Under the pieces are notes generated by a model, which was not told where the DNA came from, made no database searches, and saw only the letters and a list, made by a program, of their open reading frames with translations. 64,000 nt of DNA from Heteroscillospira sp050943935 (lineage in GTDB: Bacteria; Bacillota; Clostridia; Oscillospirales; Oscillospiraceae), in the NCBI GenBank assembly GCA_050943935.1, contig JBMNQC010000010.1, positions 1-64,000 of the forward strand. The letters are read 5' to 3'. Below, one piece after another: positions 26,874 through 34,721 of this stretch. Position 1 is the stretch's first letter; each line of letters opens with the position of its first letter. The translations under genes and the position numbers were made by a program.

Positions 26874-26933
26874 CCAGAACAAAGGTGTTCCTCTGGCAAA
26901 GCTGCGCGCTTTTCCGGTGGAGCACCTTTTTTT
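26874..26933 (+). promoter_or_regulatory. Attenuator in the glutamate synthase leader
   Basis: A terminator forms from AGGTGTTCC (26883-26891) and GGAGCACCT (26919-26927), one G-T pair, with seven T (26927-26933). The hairpin GAAC-AAAGGT-GTTC (26877-26890) shares the terminator 5' arm and has a six-base loop with A at position 1 and G at position 4, the ANTAR-target pattern. CCA and TGG extend its base. A second stem AAAGC/GCTTT lies inside the terminator loop. Regulation by the ANTAR protein of this operon is inferred. Confidence 0.6.
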
Positions 26934-26950
26934 ATTAAGGGGTTGATTAT

Positions 26951-28045
26951 GTGAGACAACGGGAAGGAGAAATCCGTATTCCGGCCGGCTGTGCTATTTC
27001 GGCCATGATATCCCGCAGCGGCAGCAGAATGACCGGCGAGAGTATAATGGAGAGCATGAAGCCCATGCACGACCGCTCAAACGGTCTGGGAGGCGGCTTT
27101 GCCGGATATGGCATTTACCCGGAATACAAGGACTATTTTGCATTTCATATCTTCTTTGATGACAACACCTCCAGAGGAGAGTGCGAGGCGTATCTGCGCT
27201 CGGTTCTGGAAATAGTCAGGGCGGAAACGCTGCCCACCCGGACAATTCCGGAAATAACGGATGAGCCGCTGGCGTGGCGCTATTTTGTTATCCCTCTGCG
27301 CTCCGTGCTGTCCAGTATGCAGCTGGATGAAAAGGAGTTCATAGCCAGGGTGGTAACACATATAAATACCGCTATCACCGGCGCGTATGTCTTCTCCAGC
27401 GGAAAAAACATGGGCGTGTTCAAAGCTGTGGGATATCCGGAGGATGTGGGGCGCTTTTACAGGCTCGAGGAATATGAGGGATACTCATGGACTGCCCACG
27501 GACGCTATCCGACCAATACCCCCGGCTGGTGGGGCGGAGCGCACCCTTTCGCGCTTCTGGACTGGAGCGTTGTTCACAACGGCGAGATTTCCTCCTATGA
27601 CGCCAACCGCCGTTTTATAGAAATGTATGGTTATCAATGCAACCTGCAGACCGACACCGAGGTTATCACCTATATAGCCGATTTCCTCCTGCGGAAACAG
27701 GAGCTTACTCTGGAGGAGTTTGCCCATGTCGTTGCGGCGCCCTTCTGGACCACCATCGGCGCTATGCCGGAGGCGGAGAGAGAGCAGTACGGCTATCTGC
27801 GCAAGGTGTTTCCCAGCCTGCTTGTTACAGGACCGTTTTCCATTGTTCTGGGTTTCGAAGGCGGACTCATGGCGCTTAACGACCGACTGAAGCTGCGCAG
27901 CATGGTGGTGGGTGAAAAAGATGACATGGTCTATATCGCCAGCGAGGAGGCGGCCATCCGCGTGATGTCGCCTGAACTGGACCGCATCTGGGCTCCCGCC
28001 GGCGGCGAACCCGTAGTGGTTCGGGTAAAGGAGGGAAAATTTTAA
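26951..28045 (+). CDS. Glutamate synthase, glutaminase subunit (archaeal type)
   Basis: 364 aa with a GTG start; AAGGGG lies eight bases upstream and the only nearby ATG runs straight into a stop. This is the stand-alone class II amidotransferase domain of glutamate synthase. The nucleophile is Cys14 in RIPAGCAISAMIS, so a 13-residue propeptide must be removed. GLGGGFAGYGIYP, TAHGRYPTNTPGWWGGAHPF and VVHNGEISSYDANRRF are the glutamine-binding segments. It ends in a one-base overlap with the FMN/Fe-S subunit. Together with the next two genes it rebuilds one GOGAT large chain from three proteins. Confidence 0.93.
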   Translation: MRQREGEIRIPAGCAISAMISRSGSRMTGESIMESMKPMHDRSNGLGGGFAGYGIYPEYKDYFAFHIFFDDNTSRGECEAYLRSVLEIVRAETLPTRTIPEITDEPLAWRYFVIPLRSVLSSMQLDEKEFIARVVTHINTAITGAYVFSSGKNMGVFKAVGYPEDVGRFYRLEEYEGYSWTAHGRYPTNTPGWWGGAHPFALLDWSVVHNGEISSYDANRRFIEMYGYQCNLQTDTEVITYIADFLLRKQELTLEEFAHVVAAPFWTTIGAMPEAEREQYGYLRKVFPSLLVTGPFSIVLGFEGGLMALNDRLKLRSMVVGEKDDMVYIASEEAAIRVMSPELDRIWAPAGGEPVVVRVKEGKF

Positions 28046-29550
28046 TGGGACTCGATTTTCTGTATCCGGAATTTGAGGTGCTCCGCAACCCACAGCGCTG
28101 CACAAATTGCCGGGTCTGCGTAAAACAGTGCGCAAACGGCGTACACAGCTTCGACGAAAAAACCGGCACCATGCTGGCTGATGAGACAAAATGCGTGAAC
28201 TGCCAGCGCTGTGTGGCTTTTTGCCCAACCAGGGCTCTGAAGATAGTCAAGTCCGAGCAGCACTTCCGGGAGAATGCCAACTGGTCGGACGACACCATAC
28301 GCGAGGTGTATAAGCAGTCCGGCAGCGGCGGCGTGCTGCTGTCCTCCATGGGAAATCCCAAGGACATGCCAGTATACTGGGATAAGCTGCTGATTAATGC
28401 CTCTCAGGTCACCAATCCGTCCATAGACCCTCTGCGTGAGCCAATGGAGACCAGAGTGTTCCTGGGCAAGAAGCCCTCAAAGGTGGAGCGCGGTGAGGAC
28501 GGAAAGCGTCTCTGCCGCATAGAGCCGCAGCTGGAGCTGTCCATACCGGTCATGTTTTCGGCTATGAGCTACGGCTCCATAAGCTACAATGCCCACGCCA
28601 GCCTTGCCAGGGCCGCGGAGGAACTGGGTATCTGCTACAATACCGGCGAGGGCGGTCTGCACGAGGACTTTTATGTATACGGCGAGAATACCGTAGTCCA
28701 GGTGGCTTCCGGACGCTTCGGCGTATATAAGGACTATCTGGAGGCCGCGGCTGCCGTTGAAATTAAAATGGGCCAGGGAGCAAAGCCCGGAATAGGAGGA
28801 CATCTGCCGGGCAGCAAGGTCGGCGCGGACATATCCCGCACCAGAATGATACCGGAGGGCTCCGACGCCATATCTCCCGCTCCCCACCACGATATATACT
28901 CCATTGAGGACCTGCGCCAGCTGGTGTATTCGCTGAAGGAAGCCACGGAAAACAGAAAGCCGATTATTGTCAAGGTGGCCGCGGTGCACAATATAGCGGC
29001 GATCGCCAGCGGCATTGCCCGTTCCGGAGCGGACATTATCGCCATAGACGGCTTCCGCGGCGGCACCGGCGCGGCTCCCACAAGAATACGCGACAATGTG
29101 GGAATTCCAATTGAACTGGCTCTGGCGGCGGTTGACCAGCGGCTCAGAGACGAGGGAATACGCAATCAGGTTTCCCTTATAGCGGGCGGCAGCATTCGCT
29201 CTTCCGCGGATGTCGTGAAAGCCGTGGCCCTGGGCGCGGATGCCTGCTACATAGGCACAGCCGCTCTGCTGGCCCTGGGCTGCCATCTGTGCCGCTCCTG
29301 CCATACCGGTACCTGCAGCTGGGGCATAGCCACTCAGCGGCCGGACCTTGTGGCCCGTCTGGACCCGGATGTGGGAAGCAGGAGGCTTGTGAATCTGCTT
29401 ACCGCGTGGAAGCACGAGATAAAGGAAATGATGGGCGGAATGGGAATTAATTCCATTGAGGCTCTCCGCGGCAACCGTCTTATGCTCCGCGGCATAGGGC
29501 TTACCGAGAAAGAGCTGTCCATTTTGGGAGTGGCTCACGCCGGAGAATAA
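28045..29550 (+). CDS. Glutamate synthase, ferredoxin-FMN subunit (archaeal type)
   Basis: 501 aa. Two [4Fe-4S] ferredoxin motifs are at the N-terminus (Cys19, 22, 25, 29 and Cys50, 53, 56, 60). The FMN barrel of GltB follows: MFSAMSYGSISYNAHASLA, YNTGEGGLHEDFY, IKMGQGAKPGIGGHLPG, IDGFRGGTGAAPTRI and IAGGSIRSSADVVKA, with the 3Fe-4S ligands in GCHLCRSCHTGTC. It reduces iminoglutarate formed from 2-oxoglutarate and the ammonia released by the upstream subunit. No NADPH domain is fused; electrons probably come through the N-terminal ferredoxin part. Confidence 0.94.
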   Translation: MGLDFLYPEFEVLRNPQRCTNCRVCVKQCANGVHSFDEKTGTMLADETKCVNCQRCVAFCPTRALKIVKSEQHFRENANWSDDTIREVYKQSGSGGVLLSSMGNPKDMPVYWDKLLINASQVTNPSIDPLREPMETRVFLGKKPSKVERGEDGKRLCRIEPQLELSIPVMFSAMSYGSISYNAHASLARAAEELGICYNTGEGGLHEDFYVYGENTVVQVASGRFGVYKDYLEAAAAVEIKMGQGAKPGIGGHLPGSKVGADISRTRMIPEGSDAISPAPHHDIYSIEDLRQLVYSLKEATENRKPIIVKVAAVHNIAAIASGIARSGADIIAIDGFRGGTGAAPTRIRDNVGIPIELALAAVDQRLRDEGIRNQVSLIAGGSIRSSADVVKAVALGADACYIGTAALLALGCHLCRSCHTGTCSWGIATQRPDLVARLDPDVGSRRLVNLLTAWKHEIKEMMGGMGINSIEALRGNRLMLRGIGLTEKELSILGVAHAGE

Positions 29551-29602
29551 GCCGTGACAGAGCATATTTTTGTGGAAAATAGTTCGGAGGTGTGTTATAA
29601 CT

Positions 29603-30325
29603 ATGGTATATATTGATGCAGACAAGCTCGACCAGACTATACTTAACCAGAAAATCCGGCTGCAGCAGGGCGATATGTGCCTGGAGCGCTGTCTGGGACA
29701 GCGCTTTATAGCCGCAGGGCGAAGCGAGGGGCGCGTTGAAATACACGGTGTTCCGGGAAACGCCCTGGGCGCGTATTTGAACGGCGCTGAGATAGAGGTT
29801 ATGGGCAACGCTCAGGATGCCGTCGGCGATACCATGAACGCGGGCAGGATAGTTATTCACGGCTGTATCGGAGATACGGCCGGATACGCAATGCGCGGCG
29901 GAGAGATTTATGTTGAGGGAAACGCGGGCTACCGTGCCGGTATTCACATGAAGGCTTATCAGGACAAACTGCCTGCAATTGTAATAGGCGGCAGAGCGGG
30001 GAGCTTTCTCGGCGAATATCAGGCTGGGGGAATGATAGTGGTTCTCGGCCTGCACCTTGACGGAGCCTCCATTGTAAGTAATTATCCCTGTACCGGAATG
30101 CACGGCGGAAAGCTGTTCCTGCGCTCGGACTGCAAGGGTATCCTGTTTCCCAAGCAGGTTTCCGCCCGCCCTGCGACACAGGAGGATATGGAGGAAGTTA
30201 CTCCATATCTGAAGCAGTATGCCGATTTGTTCGGCTGCGATTATGATTACATCCGCAATTCACCGTTTACGGTAGTTGTGCCGGACAGCCGGAATCCGTA
30301 CCGTCAGATGTATGTTGCAAATTAG
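29603..30325 (+). CDS. Glutamate synthase, GXGXG structural subunit
   Basis: 240 aa from 29603, chosen for CGGAGGTGTG upstream. Repeated Gly-rich turns (GRVEIHGVPGNALGAYLNGA, GNAQDAVGDTMNAGRIVIHG, GDTAGYAMRGGEIYVEGN, GGRAGSFLGEYQAGG) build the right-handed beta-helix that in large GltB connects domains. It has no catalytic residue of its own. It lies 52 bases after the FMN subunit and 18 before glnA. The final 60 residues hold CxYDYIRNSPFTVV-like sequence after a conserved Cys-containing LFLRSDCKGI. Confidence 0.92.
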   Translation: MVYIDADKLDQTILNQKIRLQQGDMCLERCLGQRFIAAGRSEGRVEIHGVPGNALGAYLNGAEIEVMGNAQDAVGDTMNAGRIVIHGCIGDTAGYAMRGGEIYVEGNAGYRAGIHMKAYQDKLPAIVIGGRAGSFLGEYQAGGMIVVLGLHLDGASIVSNYPCTGMHGGKLFLRSDCKGILFPKQVSARPATQEDMEEVTPYLKQYADLFGCDYDYIRNSPFTVVVPDSRNPYRQMYVAN

Positions 30326-30343
30326 CGGAAGGAAGGTAATTCC

Positions 30344-31558
30344 ATGAAATACTCACAGGAAGAGGTCTTGCAGTACGTCCTTGAAGAGGACGTCAAGTTT
30401 ATTCGCCTCGCATTCTGCGATGTGTTTGGAAGACAGAAGAATATTGCAATAATGTCCAGCGAATTGAAACGGGCTTTTGATTCGGGCATAGCCATAGATG
30501 CCTCCGCAATAGGCGGCTTCGGCGGCGAGGTCCGCTCGGACCTGCTGCTGCATCCGGATCCCTCCACGCTTGTCCAGCTCCCGTGGCGGCCGGAACAGGG
30601 CAAGGTGACCCGCATGTTCTGTGATATCACCTATCCGGACGGCAAGCCCTTTGAGGGCGACACACGCCATATTCTGAAACAGGCCGCGGCGGCGGCGGAA
30701 AAAATGGGCTACAGTTTCTCGTTCGGCTCAGAGATGGAGTTCTATCTGTTTAAGCTTGATGAGCATGGTGAACCCACGAAAATCCCGTATGACGGCGCCG
30801 GATATATGGATATAGCCCCGGAGGACAGGGGAGAAAATGTCCGCCGTGAGATATGCCTTATGCTGGAGCAGATGGGCATACGCCCCGAAAGCTCCCATCA
30901 TGAGAGCGGCCCGGGCCAGAATGAGATAGACTTTCGCTACTCCGATCCTCTGAATGCCGCAGATAATGCCGTGACCTTTCACGCCGTGGTAAAGACTGTT
31001 GCGGCTCAGAACGGCCTTTGCGCCGATTTTTCTCCCAAGCCCCTGCCGGATAAGGACGGAAACGGTATGCACATAAACATATCTGCAAAGGGCGCGGGAA
31101 AGCCAGACCCGCTTCACCATGTGATTGCGGGTATTCTGGCTCATGTTGCCGACATGACGGTGTTTCTTAACCCGTGCGAAGGCTCATATGACCGCCTGGG
31201 AAACAATAAGGCTCCCAGTCACATCACCTGGTCTGGAGAAAACCGTTCTCAGCTGATACGCATACCCGCAGCTGCCGGGGAGTTCCGGCGGGCGGAGCTG
31301 CGCTCACCGGATCCCACCGCCAACCCGTATCTGGCCTTTGCGCTGGTGATATATGCGGGCCTGTTCGGTATAGAGCAGCAGCTCATGCCCCCGAAGGCAG
31401 CCGATTTCAATATCTTTAACGCCCCTGCGGAGGTGCTGGCCAGCTATAAGAAGCTGCCTACCTCCCTGCACGAGGCTATGGCCATAGCTGCTTCCAGCGA
31501 CTTTATCCGCGAACATCTCTCTAATACCGTTATCTCCGCTTACTGCAAAAACTGCTGA
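30344..31558 (+). CDS. Glutamine synthetase family protein, short type I
   Basis: 404 aa, about 40 shorter than usual GlnA. The catalytic set is present: Glu130 and Glu132 in GSEMEFYLF, Glu187 and Glu194 in HHESGPGQNEIDF, His243 in GNGMHINIS, Arg301 in ENRSQLIRIP and Arg320 in RAELRSPDPTANPYLAFA. The tail is truncated and has no adenylylation loop. Located after the three GOGAT genes, it probably supplies glutamine to them, making a GS-GOGAT operon beside a second, type III synthetase on the other strand. A gamma-glutamyl ligase with another amine substrate is the alternative for short members. Confidence 0.9.
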   Translation: MKYSQEEVLQYVLEEDVKFIRLAFCDVFGRQKNIAIMSSELKRAFDSGIAIDASAIGGFGGEVRSDLLLHPDPSTLVQLPWRPEQGKVTRMFCDITYPDGKPFEGDTRHILKQAAAAAEKMGYSFSFGSEMEFYLFKLDEHGEPTKIPYDGAGYMDIAPEDRGENVRREICLMLEQMGIRPESSHHESGPGQNEIDFRYSDPLNAADNAVTFHAVVKTVAAQNGLCADFSPKPLPDKDGNGMHINISAKGAGKPDPLHHVIAGILAHVADMTVFLNPCEGSYDRLGNNKAPSHITWSGENRSQLIRIPAAAGEFRRAELRSPDPTANPYLAFALVIYAGLFGIEQQLMPPKAADFNIFNAPAEVLASYKKLPTSLHEAMAIAASSDFIREHLSNTVISAYCKNC

Positions 31559-31587
31559 GAATTTATCCAGGGAAAGGAGGGAGCGGT

Positions 31588-32175
31588 ATGGTGTTTCAGG
31601 AACGGACGTACAGCGTTCTTCTTGTTTCAGCGTCCGAAAAATTCAATACATCTATTCAAACAATGCTTCCTCCTACGGATTACTGGCCAGTTCAGACGGT
31701 AAAAAGCGTGGCAGAGGGCCGGCGAAGGCTGTTGGAGAGCAGCTATGACATTGTAATTATAAATGCGCCCCTGCCGGATGATTTTGGAATGAATCTGGCA
31801 ATGAGCATATGCGGCAGCAGCGGCGCCGGAGTTCTGCTGCTGGTGAAAAACGAGCTGTATAACGATATCTATGCCAAGGTAGTGGGCAGCGGTGTGCTTA
31901 CAATGCCGAAGCCGACTACGCTCCAGGCTGTGGCGCAAAGCATGAGAGTGCTGTGCGCTACCCGGGAGCGCCTGCGCCAGATGGAGGAAAAGCAGGTGTC
32001 TGTTGAAAAGAAAATAGAGGAGATCCGTCTTATCAACAGGGCAAAATGGCTGCTTATAGAATGTCTCTCCATGACTGAGGCAGACGCCCACCGCTACATA
32101 GAGCAGCAGGCCATGACCCGCCGCATCTCAAAACGTGAAATGTCGGAAAATATCATACGAACATATAAAAGCTAA
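31588..32175 (+). CDS. ANTAR-domain response regulator, putative antiterminator
   Basis: 195 aa after AAGGAGGGAG. Residues 7-125 have a receiver-like fold, but the phospho-acceptor position is Asn59 (IVIINAPLPDD) where active receivers have Asp, so it is probably a pseudo-receiver as in AmiR. A coiled coil (about 123-150) leads into an ANTAR domain, LINRAKWLLIECLSMTEADAHRYIEQQAM (149-176) plus SKREMSENII. ANTAR domains bind twin hexaloop RNA hairpins and prevent termination. Related proteins adjoin GS/GOGAT genes in Clostridium species (NitR). It ends the glutamate synthase operon, whose leader and the divergent leader both hold attenuators. Confidence 0.92.
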   Translation: MVFQERTYSVLLVSASEKFNTSIQTMLPPTDYWPVQTVKSVAEGRRRLLESSYDIVIINAPLPDDFGMNLAMSICGSSGAGVLLLVKNELYNDIYAKVVGSGVLTMPKPTTLQAVAQSMRVLCATRERLRQMEEKQVSVEKKIEEIRLINRAKWLLIECLSMTEADAHRYIEQQAMTRRISKREMSENIIRTYKS

Positions 32176-32183
32176 CAGGACAG

Positions 32184-32228
32184 ACAAAAAAGCGTCAGAG
32201 ACATTGAAATATGTCTCTGACGCTTTTA
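32184..32228. terminator. Bidirectional terminator between ANTAR gene and cysS
   Basis: AGCGTCAGAGACAT (32191-32204) and ATGTCTCTGACGCT (32211-32224) form a perfect 14-bp stem with a six-base loop, flanked by A-run on the left and TTTT on the right. It serves the convergent operons ending here. Confidence 0.9.
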
Positions 32229-32267
32229 CGTTCTTATAAGACCATCGTTTCTATGCTTATTCCTGCG

Positions 32268-33692
32268 CTACACTCTCTTCCAGGTGGTGCCGTCCTTGGT
32301 ATCTATGAGCTCAATACCCTCTGCCTTCAGCTCGTCGCGGATGCGGTCGGCCTCGGCGAAATTACGCGCCTTTTTGGCCTCGGCACGGGCCTGAATCCTG
32401 GCGTCTATTTCGGGATCTGCCTCGGCGGAGACGGCGGCGGACTGGGCGGACTCTTTTTCACGGAGCAGGGCGGCCTTCTCCACAATGTCCAGGCCCAGCA
32501 CCTCGTCGAAGGAGGCGATGGCTGCCAGCTTGGTGGCGTCGTTGCACTTGGCCTTCAGCACGTCATAGAGGGCTGTGATGGCCATGGAGGTGTTCAGGTC
32601 GTTGTCCAGAGAGGTACAGAACTTCTTCTTCAGCGCCTCAAAGGAGGTACTGTCCACCTCGCCGCCGGGCTGCAGGGCGGCCACACGGCTGAGGAGCTTA
32701 TTATAGGCCACGGCGGCGTTATCCAGGTTCTCCCATGAGAATACCAGATTCTTGCGGTAGTGGCTCTGGAGGCAGAACAGGCGGTACACCAGGGGGTCAT
32801 AGCCCTTCTCCTCCAGCAGGGACACGGTGAGAAACTCGCCGGTGCTCTTGCTCATCTTGCCGCTGGAGGTGTTCAGATGCAGCACGTGGAACCAGTAGTT
32901 GCACCACTTGTGGCCCAGATAGGCCTCTGACTGGGCGATCTCGTTGGTGTGGTGGGGGAAGGCATTGTCGATGCCGCCGCAGTGAATGTCTAGGTCGCCG
33001 CCCAGATGCTTCATGCTTATGCCGGAGCACTCAATATGCCAGCCGGGATAGCCAACGCCCCAGGGAGAATCCCACTTCAGAGCCTGGTCCTCAAACTTGG
33101 ACTGGGTGAACCACAGGACAAAGTCGTTTTTGTTGCGTTTGTTTTCGTCCTCCTCAACGCCCTCGCGGACGCCAACGGCCAGATCCTCGGCGTCATGGTC
33201 GTTGAAGATGTAGTATTTTTCCAGCTTGGAGGTGTCGAAATAGATGTTGCCTCCGGCGGGATAGGCAAAGCCCTTTTCCAGCAGGGTGGACACTATGTCG
33301 ATATACTCTGCAATGCAGTTAGTGGCGGGCTCCACCACGTCGGGGCGCTTGATGTTGAGCTTTTTGCAGTCGTCAAAAAAAGCGTCGGTGTAGAACTTGG
33401 CGATGTCCATTACGGACTTGTGCTCGCGCTTTGCGCCCTTGAGCATTTTGTCCTCGCCGGTGTCGCCGTCGGAGCTCAGGTGGCCCACGTCGGTGATGTT
33501 CATTACGCGCTTCACGTTGTAGCCCGCGTAGCGCAGGTACTTCTCCAGAATGTCCTCCATGATGTAGCTGCGCAGGTTGCCGATGTGGGCGTAGTGATAT
33601 ACCGTGGGGCCGCAGGTATACATTTTCACAATGTCGGGATTGTTGGGGGTGAATACTTCCTTTTTGTGAGTTGCAGAGTTGTAGATAAACAT
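32268..33692 (-). CDS. cysS: Cysteinyl-tRNA synthetase
   Basis: 474 aa, usual length. Charges tRNA-Cys. The HIGH-like motif is in YTCGPTVYHYAHIGNLRSY with the zinc Cys just before, WHIECSGISMKHLG and DIHCGGIDNAFPHHTNEIAQSE carry further zinc ligands, and KMSKS (SSGKMSKSTGEF) closes the active site. The C-terminal region ends with RADRIRDELKAEGIELIDTKDG, the anticodon domain. It begins one base after cysE, so both are made from the T-box-controlled transcript. Confidence 0.98.
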   Translation of the reverse strand: MFIYNSATHKKEVFTPNNPDIVKMYTCGPTVYHYAHIGNLRSYIMEDILEKYLRYAGYNVKRVMNITDVGHLSSDGDTGEDKMLKGAKREHKSVMDIAKFYTDAFFDDCKKLNIKRPDVVEPATNCIAEYIDIVSTLLEKGFAYPAGGNIYFDTSKLEKYYIFNDHDAEDLAVGVREGVEEDENKRNKNDFVLWFTQSKFEDQALKWDSPWGVGYPGWHIECSGISMKHLGGDLDIHCGGIDNAFPHHTNEIAQSEAYLGHKWCNYWFHVLHLNTSSGKMSKSTGEFLTVSLLEEKGYDPLVYRLFCLQSHYRKNLVFSWENLDNAAVAYNKLLSRVAALQPGGEVDSTSFEALKKKFCTSLDNDLNTSMAITALYDVLKAKCNDATKLAAIASFDEVLGLDIVEKAALLREKESAQSAAVSAEADPEIDARIQARAEAKKARNFAEADRIRDELKAEGIELIDTKDGTTWKRV

Positions 33693-33693
33693 T

Positions 33694-34335
33694 TTATTTT
33701 CCTTCTCCTTCGAGTTGTTTTTTCATAAGTTCAATTTCCCGGCGCAGGGAGCACAGCTCCTGGGCCACGGGGTCGGTCACATGTATCTGATCGACCTCGC
33801 CTGCAAAGTTCACCTTTTCTCCGGCTATGCGAACCACACGGGCGGGCACGCCCACGGCTGTGCTGTTATCCGGGATGGCGCTGAGCACCACGGCGTTGGA
33901 TGCTATGCGTGAGTTGTCGCCAACGGTGAAGGGACCCAGCACCTTGGCGCCTGAGCCTATCATCACGTTGTTGCCTATGGTGGGGTGGCGCTTGCCCACA
34001 TCCTTGCCCGTACCGCCCAGGGTGACGCACTGATACAGCAGCACATCGTCTCCCAGCTCGGCGGTTTCGCCTATGACTATGCCCATGCCGTGGTCAATAA
34101 CCAGACGGCGGCCTATGGTTGCTCCGGGGTGTATCTCAATGCCGGTCCAAAAGCGGCTCCATTGTGAGACGGCCCGGGCAATGAATTTAAGTCCGTGCCG
34201 GTAGAACCAATGGGCTATACGGTGGTATATTATTGCGTGTACGCCGGGGTACAGCAGAAATATCTCAAGTGAAGAGCGCGCCGCGGGGTCGCGCTGCTTG
34301 TATGCGTTCAGCGTCTCGCTGAGATGTTTAAACAT
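33694..34335 (-). CDS. cysE: Serine O-acetyltransferase
   Basis: 213 aa from the ATG at 34335, preceded by TGGAGGAA. It makes O-acetylserine for cysteine synthesis. The N-terminal helices carry LLYPGVHAIIYHRIAHW and the left-handed beta-helix shows hexapeptide repeats in IEIHPGATIGRRLVIDHGMG, VLLYQCVTLGGTGKDVGKRHPTIGNNVMIGSGAKVLG. His in LVIDHGMGIVIGE is the catalytic residue. The C-terminus extends into a predicted coil rich in Glu and Lys. First gene of the cysE-cysS operon. Confidence 0.95.
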   Translation of the reverse strand: MFKHLSETLNAYKQRDPAARSSLEIFLLYPGVHAIIYHRIAHWFYRHGLKFIARAVSQWSRFWTGIEIHPGATIGRRLVIDHGMGIVIGETAELGDDVLLYQCVTLGGTGKDVGKRHPTIGNNVMIGSGAKVLGPFTVGDNSRIASNAVVLSAIPDNSTAVGVPARVVRIAGEKVNFAGEVDQIHVTDPVAQELCSLRREIELMKKQLEGEGK

Positions 34336-34344
34336 ATTTCCTCC

Positions 34345-34604
34345 ATTCCCGGGAGCGAAAACAAAAACGCCTCTCATGGATAAAGTCCATGAGAGGCGAT
34401 AATTCGCGGTTCCACTCTCGTTTATAACTCACCGGCCATAATACCGGACTATGCCTTAACGCGGCAGAACGTGGGGGCATTTCCTCTCCCATAGGCTCCG
34501 GGGCGCACTTCGGATGCTTAACTCGGCCGCTTCCGCTTTCAGCCCGGGCGGAAACTCTCTGTGACCTTTGGGCATCGTACTTTTCCCTTTCAACGCCATG
34601 TGTC
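34345..34604 (-). ncRNA. T-box leader RNA (cysteine)
   Basis: The conserved T-box bulge sequence AGAGTGGAACCGCG lies on the minus strand at 34405-34418. It is followed by a 12-bp terminator stem, GCCTCTCATGGA with TCCATGAGAGGC (34369-34397), and a T-rich tail (34361-34367). Upstream lies a long structured stem I region; a TGC triplet at 34505-34507 in GAAGTGCGCC is the candidate specifier, fitting tRNA-Cys and the downstream cysE-cysS genes. Uncharged tRNA would favour the antiterminator. Exact 5' boundary is estimated. Confidence 0.9.
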
Positions 34605-34618
34605 AATATACTGTTAAG

Positions 34619-34677
34619 ATATTACCATGATGGGCCGTCGCTGTCAATACTATATCCCCGCACCTTGAAAATGTCAA
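34619..34677 (-). promoter_or_regulatory. Tandem promoters of the cysE-cysS T-box transcript
   Basis: Two sigma-A promoters on the minus strand, both with 17-base spacers: TTGACA (34672-34677) with TATAGT (34649-34654), and TTGACA (34642-34647) with TAATAT (34619-34624). Confidence 0.75.
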
Positions 34678-34693
34678 GCGCATCATGTATAAT
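34665..34693 (+). promoter_or_regulatory. Promoter of the DUF1361 gene
   Basis: TTGAAA (34665-34670), 17-base spacer, TATAAT (34688-34693). Its -35 and spacer overlap the outer minus-strand T-box promoter, so the two may interfere. Confidence 0.75.
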
Positions 34694-34721
34694 ATACGCA
34701 AAACTTTTCCCGGAGGTGACT

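Noticed and set aside
28045..29550. Stand-alone methylamine-type or dihydropyrimidine-type oxidoreductase
   Set aside because: The FMN barrel and 3Fe-4S motif are those of GltB and the two missing GOGAT domains are its direct neighbours.
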